From: Archivesica marissinica
Lineage: Eukaryota > Mollusca > Bivalvia > Venerida > Vesicomyidae
DNA length: 64,000 bases
Direction: 5' to 3'
Assembly (NCBI GenBank): GCA_014843695.1
Contig: JABXNX010000065.1
Coordinates: 62,001-126,000 of the forward strand
Positions 31,927 to 42,658 of the stretch are shown in pieces; position 1 is the first letter of the stretch, and each line of letters starts with the position of its first letter. The notes beneath the pieces were generated by a model. It saw nothing but the letters and a program-made list of their open reading frames with translations, was not told the DNA's origin and searched no databases. The position numbers and the translations under genes are program-made.

Positions 31927-32985
31927 TTAAGGTCACTGACTTGTATACCACTGAAATCTATCATCACTGATCACGGAATCGAGACACGGGCAGGTCGTGT
32001 CTGTTTATATGAAACTATTTATAGAACTATTGCTTCCTTTAAATTTCAACCATATTTAGAATACTTTACAATAAATAAGTTTTGTCAGTCAATTACTAAA
32101 TTAAGAGTATCGTCGCATAGACTACATATTGCGGCAGGTAGATGGGCTAGACCTAGAAGTATACATAGAAACGAAAGAGTTTGTTATATATGTAATGAAA
32201 TAGAGTATGAATTTCACGTTGTTATGGAATGCTCATTGTACAATGATTTAAGGTGTCAGTATATTCCAGCCAAATTTTGGAGGCGTCCAAATATGTATAA
32301 GTTTATAGAATTGATTAATAATGAAAGCCAGACTACAATTAGGAAATTAGGTGTGTATATACATAATGCTTTTGCAAAACGAAATGAAAATCTGTATGCA
32401 GCAAATAATGGCATGTAATATTCCAGGTACTTTCAGCTAACTCCCTAGAAATGTATGTTGTATTACTTAATGTGTTAAATAGTTAGCACACCATGCGAAT
32501 CTTAAACGTTAGGGAGCGTGGATGCTAAATGGCTAACTTACACATTGAATTACACATTAGGAAACCATTTGATGGTCTTTCTGTTTCGTTTCATTTAAGG
32601 TCAACGTCATATTGGTTTCATTTAAAAAAAGTATATTTATTATTAGTTATAGTGAAAATTTAAATAGCGAATGAACAGCTAAACAATATAAATAACCTGG
32701 AACATTATAATATTATAGTAAATGCTACAATATAGCAATATTTAAAATGTGAGTAATTACTGTAAATGTATGCATACTATATGTAAAATATGATCATGAA
32801 TATGTATAACCTTCTCCAAATTTGAACAACTCTATATTTCTTTATGTTTGATATCTATGTACATTGTACAAGTATTTATATAATTTATGCTATTATCACT
32901 GTTTGCCATAAAGTATGCATGCATATGTCCGCATGGGCTTTTGAGCCTATTGGAATTCAGAAATAAAATATCAAAAATATCATAT
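31927..32985 (+). mobile_element. 5'-truncated LINE, C-terminus and 3' UTR
   Basis: Plus orientation. The open frame to the stop at 32416-32418 encodes the last part of a LINE ORF2: a thumb-like region and a zinc-binding motif CYICNEIEYEFHVVMEC followed by FWRRPNMYKF, closely parallel to CNSCRNRIGDEFHYLFEC ... FRRPNMFKL in the LINE at 60838-62845. The 3' UTR ends with catgggcttttgagcctatt and an aataaaatatcaaaaat tail. Reverse transcriptase is missing. Confidence 0.8.
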
Positions 32986-33399
32986 GAAAAAGTTGGCATT
33001 TTCATAAGGAGGTTTGTTAACCACTGGAGCCTGTCCAGGAAAGGTGTTGTTAGGTAATCTACCCGTCGGCGATATAGCCTATAATTGTGATGATGAAGGC
33101 GTAAAACCCGGACAAGCGAACAGACACACTTAATTCCACATTTCATCTTCTCTCTCTCTCTCCCTCACGGCGATGCATTTCACAAGGAATGGGGTCTGAA
33201 GAGCAATTAATCTAATGTAAAAACTCATTTATCAATGAAGCTAAAGTAAATTTGTATAATTTCAATACTAATGTCTATATTGCTTTCATCATTGAATTAG
33301 CATTTATTGTAACAACATTCAACATTGCTTTCAACATGGTTGTCAACATGGATGTTAAAATTGATTCAACATCCATTTCAAGACTCATTCTAACATTGA
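32986..33399. other. non-coding interval
   Basis: AT-rich; ends in a stretch with several AACATT motifs that leads into the next array. No gene. Confidence 0.5.
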
Positions 33400-33650
33400 T
33401 TCCAGAATAGGTTTCATTAGTGACTCGGCCTTAATCCCATCATTGAATTTAACATTGATTCTTGCATAGGTTTCAATAGTGAATCGGCCTTAATCCCAAC
33501 ATTGAATTTAACATTGATTCTTGCATAGGTTTCAATAGTGAATCGGCCTTAATCCCAACATTGAATTTAACATTGATTCCAGAATATGTGTCAATAATGA
33601 ATCGGCCTTAATCCCAACATTGAATTTAACATTGATTTCAACAGTATTAT
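33400..33650. repeat. about 60-bp tandem repeat
   Basis: Four units of 58-60 bp sharing atcggccttaatcccaacat and tgaatttaacattgattc. Confidence 0.88.
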
Positions 33651-33751
33651 AACCATTATTCCACAATTCAACATTTATTTAACGTCGGCTATCAGCCAAA
33701 CTGTACCAACTGTATATCAAGAGGATGTTCAACTCTTTGCATGCTGGGTAA

Positions 33752-33968
33752 CATAGCCAGTTTTAACAACTTACATTAATCACTCTCGTTGGCGCGGATG
33801 AAAGCGTATATCTGATCATTCGTGTAGGATGAAACCGGAGTACCCGGAGAAACCCCACATGTCCGATCTGGCGACCACCGTACCATCTCACATACTTCCC
33901 TGTCCGAGGAACGAATCCGGGTTGCAGTGGAGAGAAGCGAGCGCGCTAACCACTGCGCTAATCGGACA
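33752..33968 (-). mobile_element. SINE family B
   Basis: Minus orientation, from acttacattaatcactctcg to the head gcgctaaccactgcgctaat. The unique sequence after it (ttttcacagctagcgtgcaa) recurs after the chimera at 49240, so both belong to equivalent positions of the duplicated unit. Confidence 0.87.
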
Positions 33969-34116
33969 GTTTTCACAGCTAGCGTGCAATGAGTTACGGT
34001 TGGAATTAGGTTGTTCTACGTCACGACTAAATTGTACGTAGTGTGCTTGCTGGGACATAGATGACGTGCACGGCCATGCTTTTCATGCGTCAGTGTGTAG
34101 TACATTTATCGTACAT

Positions 34117-34960
34117 ACGAATCTTCTTTTCTTTTTTTTTCTTTTTTTTAAATTTTGAGGCCCCTTTTCGAGTAACCCCGTTTATTTCTTTCTTGTATGT
34201 ACATAAAAAGCATTTACACAATGTTACAACATAAATGATATCATAAGACGTTTGCCTTCCAAGTATATTCACAAAAGGGTTATTTCTGGATAAGTATCCC
34301 GAGTTTGAAAAATACATTTTAAAGTAAAAAGAGAAGGGTGAAAAAAAAAGCATATGGGTGATCGTTTCCATTTATTTATTTTCAAATTACACACAAAAAA
34401 TATAAATAGAGGAATTAATTGATTATATAAACGCTACCCACTTGGAGTTGTATTTTTCTAATTTGTCTGTTCGTAAAGCAATCTCCCGTTCTAAATTAAT
34501 TCTAATATTTAGATAGCTTTTAAAACGTGGCATTTATTTTCTACACTTCATTCTATATATAAAAGATTTACATAGAATAATTACGAAATTAATTGTATTG
34601 TTTATTACTGAGTTGTTTATTTTACCAAAACAAAATTTATATCCACATCTATATTTTTTGTTTTTAGAAATGTGCTTAGTTGATTCCACATGTGTTGTAC
34701 ACATGGACATTCCCAAAACAAATGTTCAATATTTTCGACATTCATATTACAGAAATCACAAAGACTTGTCGAAACTAAATTGCATTTTAATAAATGTGTA
34801 TTAGTCGGTAGAATATGCTTCAAGAATTTGTTTTGAAAACTTCTTAACTTCGTGTCTATTGTCGCAAAATACAAAACTGAGTAAATACGTTTCCATTTAA
34901 AATCTTGTTTACCTAGTATGATATATATATGATATACGAATAATATAATTATGTTCTTGA
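34117..34960 (-). mobile_element. 5'-truncated LINE with poly(A) tail
   Basis: Minus orientation. A-rich tail at 34123-34152 (T/C runs on the plus strand). Coding remnant with the zinc-binding motif CDFCNMNVENIEHLFWEC, a stop codon in the NNTINFVIILCKSFIYRMKCRK region (34534) and a frame continuing as NIRINLEREIALRTDKLEKY. The paralogous site at 49380-49400 is empty: catacga there runs directly into ataatataa. Repeated atacga on both sides is the likely target duplication. Confidence 0.8.
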
Positions 34961-34979
34961 AATAAACTAATTTCCTATC

Positions 34980-37630
34980 GCATGATTGGTGATATCTACG
35001 GCATGATTGACGGTATATATGGCATGATTGGCGATATATACGGTATGATTGGCGATATATACGGTATGATTGGCGATATATACGGCATGATTGGTGATAT
35101 ATACGGCATGATTGGTGATATATACGGCATGATTGGTGATATATACGGCATGATTGGTGATATATACGGCATGATTGGTGATATATACGGCATGATTGGC
35201 GATATATAGGGCATGATTGGCGATATATACGGTATGATTGGCGATATATACGGCATGATTNNNNNNNNNNNNNNNNNNNNNNNNNNNNNNNNNNNNNNNN
35301 NNNNNNNNNNNNNNNNNNNNNNNNNNNNNNNNNNNNNNNNNNNNNNNNNNNNNNNNNNNNNNNNNNNNNNNNNNNNNNNNNNNNNNNNNNNNNNNNNNNN
35401 NNNNNNNNNNNNNNNNNNNNNNNNNNNNNNNNNNNNNNNNNNNNNNNNNNNNNNNNNNNNNNNNNNNNNNNNNNNNNNNNNNNNNNNNNNNNNNNNNNNN
35501 NNNNNNNNNNNNNNNNNNNNNNNNNNNNNNNNNNNNNNNNNNNNNNNNNNNNNNNNNNNNNNNNNNNNNNNNNNNNNNNNNNNNNNNNNNNNNNNNNNNN
35601 NNNNNNNNNNNNNNNNNNNNNNNNNNNNNNNNNNNNNNNNNNNNNNNNNNNNNNNNNNNNNNNNNNNNNNNNNNNNNNNNNNNNNNNNNNNNNNNNNNNN
35701 NNNNNNNNNNNNNNNNNNNNNNNNNNNNNNNNNNNNNNNNNNNNNNNNNNNNNNNNNNNNNNNNNNNNNNNNNNNNNNNNNNNNNNNNNNNNNNNNNNNN
35801 NNNNNNNNNNNNNNNNNNNNNNNNNNNNNNNNNNNNNNNNNNNNNNNNNNNNNNNNNNNNNNNNNNNNNNNNNNNNNNNNNNNNNNNNNNNNNNNNNNNN
35901 NNNNNNNNNNNNNNNNNNNNNNNNNNNNNNNNNNNNNNNNNNNNNNNNNNNNNNNNNNNNNNNNNNNNNNNNNNNNNNNNNNNNNNNNNNNNNNNNNNNN
36001 NNNNNNNNNNNNNNNNNNNNNNNNNNNNNNNNNNNNNNNNNNNNNNNNNNNNNNNNNNNNNNNNNNNNNNNNNNNNNNNNNNNNNNNNNNNNNNNNNNNN
36101 NNNNNNNNNNNNNNNNNNNNNNNNNNNNNNNNNNNNNNNNNNNNNNNNNNNNNNNNNNNNNNNNNNNNNNNNNNNNNNNNNNNNNNNNNNNNNNNNNNNN
36201 NNNNNNNNNNNNNNNNNNNNNNNNNNNNNNNNNNNNNNNNNNNNNNNNNNNNNNNNNNNNATATACGGCATGATTGGCGATATATACGGTATGATTGGTG
36301 ATATATACGGCATGATTGGTGATATATACGGTATGATTGGTGATATATACGGCATGATTGGTGATATATACGGCATGATTGGTGATATATACGGCATGAT
36401 TGGTGATATATACGGCATGATTGGTGATATATACGGCATGATTGGTGATATATACGGCATGATTGGCGATATATACGGCATGATTGGCGATATATACGGC
36501 ATGATTGGTGATATATACGGCATGATTGGTGATATATACGGCATGATTGGTGATATATACGGCATGATTGGTGATATATACGGCATGATTGGTGATATAT
36601 ACGGCATGATTGGTGATATATACGGCATGATTGGCGATATATACGGCATGATTGGTGATATATACGGCATGATTGGTGATATATACGGCATGATTGGTGA
36701 TATATACGGCATGATTGGTGATATATACGGCATGATTGGTGATATATACGGCATGATTGGTGATATATACGGCATGATTGGTGATATATACGGCATGATT
36801 GGTGATATATACGGCATGATTGGTGATATATACGGCATGATTGGTGATATATACGGCATGATTGGTGATATATACGGCATGATTGGTGATATATACGGCA
36901 TGATTGGTGATATATACGGCATGATTGGTGATATATACGGCATGATTGGTGATATATACGGCATGATTGGTGATATATACGGCATGATTGGTGATATATA
37001 CGGCATGATTGGTGATATATACGGCATGATTGGTGATATATACGGCATGATTGGTGATATATACGGCATGATTGGTGATATATACGGCATGATTGGTGAT
37101 ATATACGGCATGATTGGTGATATATACGGCATGATTGGTGATATATACGGCATGATTGGTGATATATACGGCATGATTGGTGATATATACGGCATGATTG
37201 GTGATATATACGGCATGATTGGTGATATATACGGCATGATTGGTGATATATACGGCATGATTGGTGATATATACGGCATGATTGGTGATATATACGGCAT
37301 GATTGGTGATATATACGGCATGATTGGTGATATATACGGCATGATTGGTGATATATACGGCATGATTGGTGATATATACGGCATGATTGGTGATATATAC
37401 GGCATGATTGGTGATATATACGGCATGATTGGTGATATATACGGCATGATTGGTGATATATACGGCATGATTGGTGATATATACGGCATGATTGGTGATA
37501 TATACGGCATGATTGGTGATATATACGGCATGATTGGTGATATATACGGCATGATTGGTGATATATACGGCATGATTGGTGATATATACGGCATGATTGG
37601 TGATATATACGGCATGATTGGTGATATATT
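34980..37630. repeat. 21-bp minisatellite array with assembly gap (array H)
   Basis: Unit ggtgatatatacggcatgat+t. About 78 units are resolved on the two sides of a 1000-N gap; variation (ggc for ggt, tatgatt for catgatt) is concentrated at the left. The right-hand 1.3 kb is almost perfectly homogeneous. 21 is a multiple of 3, so every frame without a stop is open for the whole array, producing spurious proteins of up to 1046 codons. Confidence 0.97.
35261..36260. other. assembly gap, 1000 N
   Basis: Exactly 1000 N, so a placeholder of standard size; the real array length is unknown. Confidence 0.99.
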
Positions 37631-37815
37631 TATATGATTTATTTAGCTGTGATTCAAAATTAATCTTTAAAGTCTTATCTGTAATTTTGTCTGAATTCAC
37701 GTTTTTAAAGTGTTGATAAAATTCCTCAGTCTTTATTTCTGTGTTTTTTTGGCGCACACTGTATTTTAAAGTTATTTAAGATTTTCCAATATTCCTTACC
37801 CATTCAACACCTCCA
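37631..37815 (-). mobile_element. LINE fragment, region between endonuclease and reverse transcriptase
   Basis: Minus orientation. Reads KEYWKILNN and IKTEEFYQHFKNVNSDKI, typical for the linker before the reverse transcriptase in LINE ORF2. Together with the fragment at 34117-34960 (same strand, right order) it brackets array H; the whole reverse transcriptase core is missing between them. Confidence 0.65.
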
Positions 37816-37839
37816 CACTCAAGTACACAAGTACTCGGT

Positions 37840-38280
37840 CAATCACCCAATGGCGGTACGCATGTACTCATTCGGTTACACATTCAAGACCTACACACTA
37901 CGGTACACAATAACCTGTCCATCATCCACTATCGGTACTCATGTACTCATTCGGTTACACATTCAAGACCTACACACTACGGTACACAATAACCTGTCCA
38001 TTATCCACTATCGGTACTCATGTACTCATTCGGTTACACATTCGAGACCTACACACTACGGTACACAATAACCTGTCCATCATCCACTATCGGTACTCAT
38101 GTACTCATTCGGTCACACATTCAAGACCTACACACTACGGTACATAATAACCTGTCCATCATCCACTATCGGTACTCATGTACTAATTCGGTCACACATT
38201 CAAGACCTACACACTACGGTACACAATAACCTGTCCATCATCCACTATCTGTACACATTTACTCATTCGGTAATCACTCA
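37840..38280. repeat. 79-bp minisatellite array (array J)
   Basis: About five and a half units; each contains actcattcggttacacattc, gacctacacactacggtaca and taacctgtccatcatccact. Open plus frames stepped by 79 bp are repeat artefacts. Confidence 0.93.
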
Positions 38281-38429
38281 TTCACACACCCAATACAGCC
38301 GCACTGCACTCATTAAAACAATCCGCGATTTCTTCCGAAATTTCATTAATATCTGAATGTATTACATTTGTAGGTACTCGTTTTAATTTTTGTTTTATTT
38401 CATGAAGTTTGTGCATGTTTAGATTTTCA

Positions 38430-38915
38430 ACATAGTGTGGCATACATGATACGTGACGTATCCCAGACCGAGGTGACTGTCAACATAGTGTGGCATACAT
38501 GATACGTGAAGTATCCCAGCCCGAGGTGACTGTCAACATAGTCTGGCATACATGATACGTGAAGTATCCCAGCCCGAGGTGACTGTCAACATAGTCTGGC
38601 ATACATGATACGTGAAGTATCCCAGCCCGAGGTGACTGTCAACATAGTGTGGCATACATGATACGTGAAGTATCCCAGCCCGACGTGACTGTCAACATAG
38701 TGTGGCATACATGATACGTGACGTATCCCAGCCCGAGGTGACTGTCAACATAGTGTGGCATACATGATACGTGAAGTATCCCAGCCCGAGGTGACTGTCA
38801 ACATAGTGTGGCATACATGATACGTGAAGTATCCCAGCCCGACGTGACTGTCAACATAGTGTGGCATACATGATACGTGACGTATCCCAGCCCGAGGTGA
38901 CTGTCAACATTGACA
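38430..38915. repeat. 53-bp minisatellite array (array K)
   Basis: Nine units of 53 bp: tgtcaacatagtgtggcata, catgatacgtgaagtatccc, agcccgaggtgac. The core cgtgaagtatcccagcccgagg corresponds to the 22-bp unit of array F. Confidence 0.94.
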
Positions 38916-39112
38916 TGCAAAGAGCATATGGACTACGTTCATGAAAATATACAACACTAACAAATATTTATATTTATTCTTTATTATTGTCTCATCAATT
39001 ACTACAATACTTGTACATTGCCACAAACGAGATTTATCACACTGTATTTTAACATACGTACATGTTTGCATACAGTGTGAACGTACCTCATTTTATGGAT
39101 GTTTTTTTTTAT
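38916..39112. other. non-coding spacer
   Basis: No feature seen; its last part (tttatggatgttttt then atactttatttattttac) matches 50145-50170. Confidence 0.5.
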
Positions 39113-39353
39113 ACTTTATTTATTTTACAACGATTGCGAAGTAAGTTTTAACAACTTATATTAATCACTCTCGTTGGCTCGGATGAAAGCGTATATGTGG
39201 TCATTCATGTGGGAGGAAACCGGAGTACCCGGAGAAAACCCACCTGTCCGATCTGACGACCATCGTACCATCTCACATACTTTCCTGTCCGAGGATCTAA
39301 CCCGGGTCACATTGGTGAGAAGCTAGCGCGCTAACCGCTGCGCTAATCGGACA
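39113..39353 (-). mobile_element. SINE family B, complete, downstream of GT32-3
   Basis: Minus orientation, complete head to tail. Nearly identical to the copy at 50158-50396 and in the same place relative to the gene, so it was duplicated with the gene. Confidence 0.88.
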
Positions 39354-39609
39354 GCCATAAATTATGAATGTTAAAAACTGCCAACAAATAAAGAATATAA
39401 GAAACTGAATTTCACAACCGAGACTAATGCCCTGAAACATATGTGTTCAACTAGGTGGCCCTCAGCTTGCTGAAATAGTTTTCTCTCAGTTGGCGTTAAG
39501 TTTACAAATTGGCTCAAATGTTATTCAATTTGCGAAAGACCATACCCAAATAAAACATGGTCAAAGGGAACACTGAGACACATTAAGGCAACACGTAACA
39601 TATATTCCA

Positions 39610-40670
39610 CTATACACTAGATACGTAAAACGAGTCTTGATATAGAATACATTCTGGAATAAATTCTTTGATATGCATTCGTGGCAATCTATCCGAAAAT
39701 TTGCTCCACAGATGAAACCAATAGTGGACCATGAAGGTGAACGTTTTGTTTTTCCTGATCTGTTTTCGACTCTGAAACTCCGTACAACCTCGTCGTTGTA
39801 GTGATGAGTACGTGGTGTTTGCACTATTACACCGTTTTGTTATCACATCCGCTTGAGCTAACAATAATGGGCCTAAATTATCCATGAAGTACTGAGAGTT
39901 TGGAACATAAATCGCATCATCGTCTTCTTCATTTCGTGTGCCAATATAACAGTAGGGTGAATTAGTATTACTTGTATTGGTCTTATCTTTAAGTATGTCT
40001 GATACACTTATATTATTGTACAGCATGAACATGCGTGTGGTATATCCAGGTCCTGTAGTGGAAACGGGATGCCCTTTAGGGTTAGCTTGTTTCAAATTGA
40101 TCAGTAGTTGTCTGAAGAACGGGTGGTTCGGCCGACATAATAAAACAGCATTGCTGAATCGTACAGGTTTCCCGTAGAGGAAGATACTGTGTTCGAAAGG
40201 CACTGTTGGTAAGATACAAGCATATTTCATTGTAGTGATGTTAAGTGATCGTAGATTATCAATATCTATGTCTGCATAGACACCACCATACTCGTATATC
40301 ACTGCCAATCTAAGTAGATCAGCTTTCTTAACATCATTCTTACCAAAAGCGTCATAAATTCTAACGAGATATGAATACTTGTTCACTAATAGCTTACGTC
40401 CTGACGCGTATGTCCAAAACATATACTTCCATGTTGGGTTATGTAAAACAAATGACCGCATTTGATGCATAAAGATGTCGGGTACATTTTCATCTGTAAA
40501 GATCTGATGTATGACGTGAGGGATACGAGGCTTATCACGGACTATCGTTGGAAATTCCACCTCCTCAAAGGACTGCAGTGGAGGAAACTTTATTTCTAAT
40601 GTGTTCTGTTTACTATTTGTTGTTTGATAAGTAGTTATGTCGTTAATGTCACTTTCTTGATCATTGTGTT
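39610..40670 (-). CDS. GT32-3 exon 2: catalytic domain
   Basis: Intact GT32 catalytic exon: RIPHVIHQIFTDENVPDIFM, NPTWKYMFWTYASGRKLL, KKADLLRLAVIYEYGGVYADID with DXD (DID), ILPTVPFEHS, GPGYTTRMFMLY and a C-terminal TFMVHYWFHLWSK. Starts at 40670 with two bases that complete the Glu codon begun in exon 1 (41702-41822), giving a predicted protein of 393 residues. The usual stop (TAG after YQD in copies 2 and 4) is TCG here, so seven residues are added. A short segment after QYFMDN diverges sharply from copy 4. No frame break, so this may be functional; the substrate is unknown. Confidence 0.88.
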
Positions 40671-41701
40671 CTGAAATTGAAACACGAGAAGTGGCTTTGT
40701 TAAATAATGTCATCGTAAATGCAGATATCTTTTCCGCAACATGTTCTTCTCTACTAGGAAAAAAGGCAATGTTTGCTTCGGATATAAATATTGGGTTACA
40801 CTTGGGTTACAGTATATATTATAAATATTGCATTCCTCAGTGGGTAATATTAAAAATATCACCCCGAGAACATGCATATTTCGAGAGGTTACATTTTTCA
40901 TATTATTCTCTCAGAAATGCAATACAAATATTAATTTTTATTATATCGAATCAAGGTGCCAGTATTTGAAAAGAGTATTTCTATAAATAAATAAACGTCG
41001 TATAAGCGGTTTGTTGACATAATAAAATAATGTAAATAGGGCCGACAGTCATGCGTAATACAACGTGTTTATCCTGAATAACACGATGTATGGTACATAT
41101 TTACCGTGACATCTCACAGGTGTACCTAATTTTAGCTAAATTATCTCTAATCGAAAGTATCGCGTGTTTAGTATTGACTCCGGTGACAAGCAAATGTAAA
41201 TTCAGGAGCGTGGATGTCCGTTATATAAATCCTACTTTCACTTTCAAAAGTTTGTATACCACAAAACATTGTTTATTGATTCAATGTTAGTGTTCGAATT
41301 TATTCAGAAGAATTTGTGGTAGCAATACATTTATACGTGAAAAAAAGCATTTTATTTCCTTTTTGTGATGTAATGTCGCTTTAAAAAATGAATGTCGTTC
41401 TGACGGGGAGTAAATCTATTAAACATCAGGACAGTACACACACATCATACACTGGTAACGGTCAACATAACATCTTGAATATTCAGCAATTTGAATCTTA
41501 CTGTATATCAGCGGCCGTCTTGAAAGCCATCTTGGAGGCCGAATTCTTGCGTCGCTTTCAATGTGTTTGGAAGTTAGAATCTGTTGTGGAAATGAGGGCA
41601 ACTAAGTATTCCCACACAAGCTACCGCTGTAATGTACTAGCTAAAAAAGATTGGACGTTGCAAAATAAGTGATTAAGTATTAAGCATACGCAGATACTTA
41701 C
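40671..41701 (-). other. intron of GT32-3
   Basis: Bounded by CCG|GTAAGT (41701-41696) and ATTTCAG|AA (40671). Non-coding; a decayed open frame just upstream of the acceptor (40713-40680) extends the catalytic frame by chance. This is the least disturbed version of the intron, about 1.03 kb. Confidence 0.72.
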
Positions 41702-41822
41702 CGGTGTCAATGTGGCTTCCCATCTCGTGTATTTTGACCTGCTGATATCCACAATATAAAGTCATTATAACTATTACGCAGCCCAAAACTCTCCTTACGG
41801 TTAACTCGTTTCTCCAGTGCAT
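41702..41822 (-). CDS. GT32-3 exon 1: start codon and signal anchor
   Basis: 121 bases, same length and phase as 31004-31124. Encodes MHWRNELTVRR, a hydrophobic span VLGCVIVIMTLYCGY and the stem start (QQVKIHEMGSHIDT). Most codons are identical to GT32-2 exon 1, while several differences are in the first 18 codons. Together with exon 2 it gives cytoplasmic tail, signal anchor, stem and catalytic domain, the usual Golgi glycosyltransferase plan. Too short to be noticed as an open frame alone; called from conservation, phase fit and GTAAGT donor. Confidence 0.75.
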
Positions 41823-41875
41823 TGTCTTAAGTGTTTATATTTAATTTGCAAGTATCAGATACAGTTAATCGTATT

Positions 41876-41889
41876 CATATATATAAATG
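41876..41889 (-). promoter_or_regulatory. TATA-like element upstream of GT32-3
   Basis: Minus strand CATTTATATATATG, 54-67 bp upstream of the ATG, conserved at 31178-31191. Confidence 0.5.
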
Positions 41890-42658
41890 TTTTTTCACAT
41901 GTTTATTTCTATTCATCAGTATATTCTGCATCGCCCTCTCGCGCGTATTATGTACAGTTAAATGTCTACGCGTACACTACCTTTATAAGCATTTAAATTC
42001 ATGTTAAATATATAACTTTTGCCAGGACAGCAATTATAACTAAATAAATAACACGGACATTCTCACATTAATATACTATACCTGTCAATAGGGGGTTTCA
42101 TCATAGCATGTGATTGATCATGCACTCTTACTACCACCGTAAATAATAAGTGGGTTTGAAAGCTGATTCCCGCAATTGAATACTTACATGGCTATATATT
42201 GCAGTTCGTATGTGCCATGTTTTTGTTTTAGTTTAGTTTAAACAATATTTTATTTCAATGAATATACATAGTATAATGATCACAATAAGAAAATACATGT
42301 AGGATTGAGGAGAAAGCAACATGCGTATATGGTTACCTCTTTCCTACGAATCATTTACAAAACATACCGTTAGAATTAAGCAACAAAATTACTGTCAAAT
42401 ATTGAGTAACTCATTAATCTTAGAATGTGAGAAAATGATACTAATTTTGAAATATATGTTAAGATAGTGATTATGCAACAGGATGACCAGCTGCACTTGA
42501 TCATCCAATTACATCACCACAATTGGCTATGATGATATTTTATTGGAGAAAGAAAGACATTTTTTTTTGGAGGAGAGCGTTTCAGAATCAGATGCCACCG
42601 ACTCGTGCATGTACGAAAATTGAGTAGGCGTTCCATATGGCAATTGTTTCATGTCGTG

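Noticed and set aside
32832..33146. 104-codon minus-strand frame
   Set aside because: Antisense to a LINE 3' UTR and its flank; no domain.
34617..37757. 1046-codon open frame across array H
   Set aside because: It runs through 21-bp repeats and 1000 N and joins two LINE remnants; no gene.
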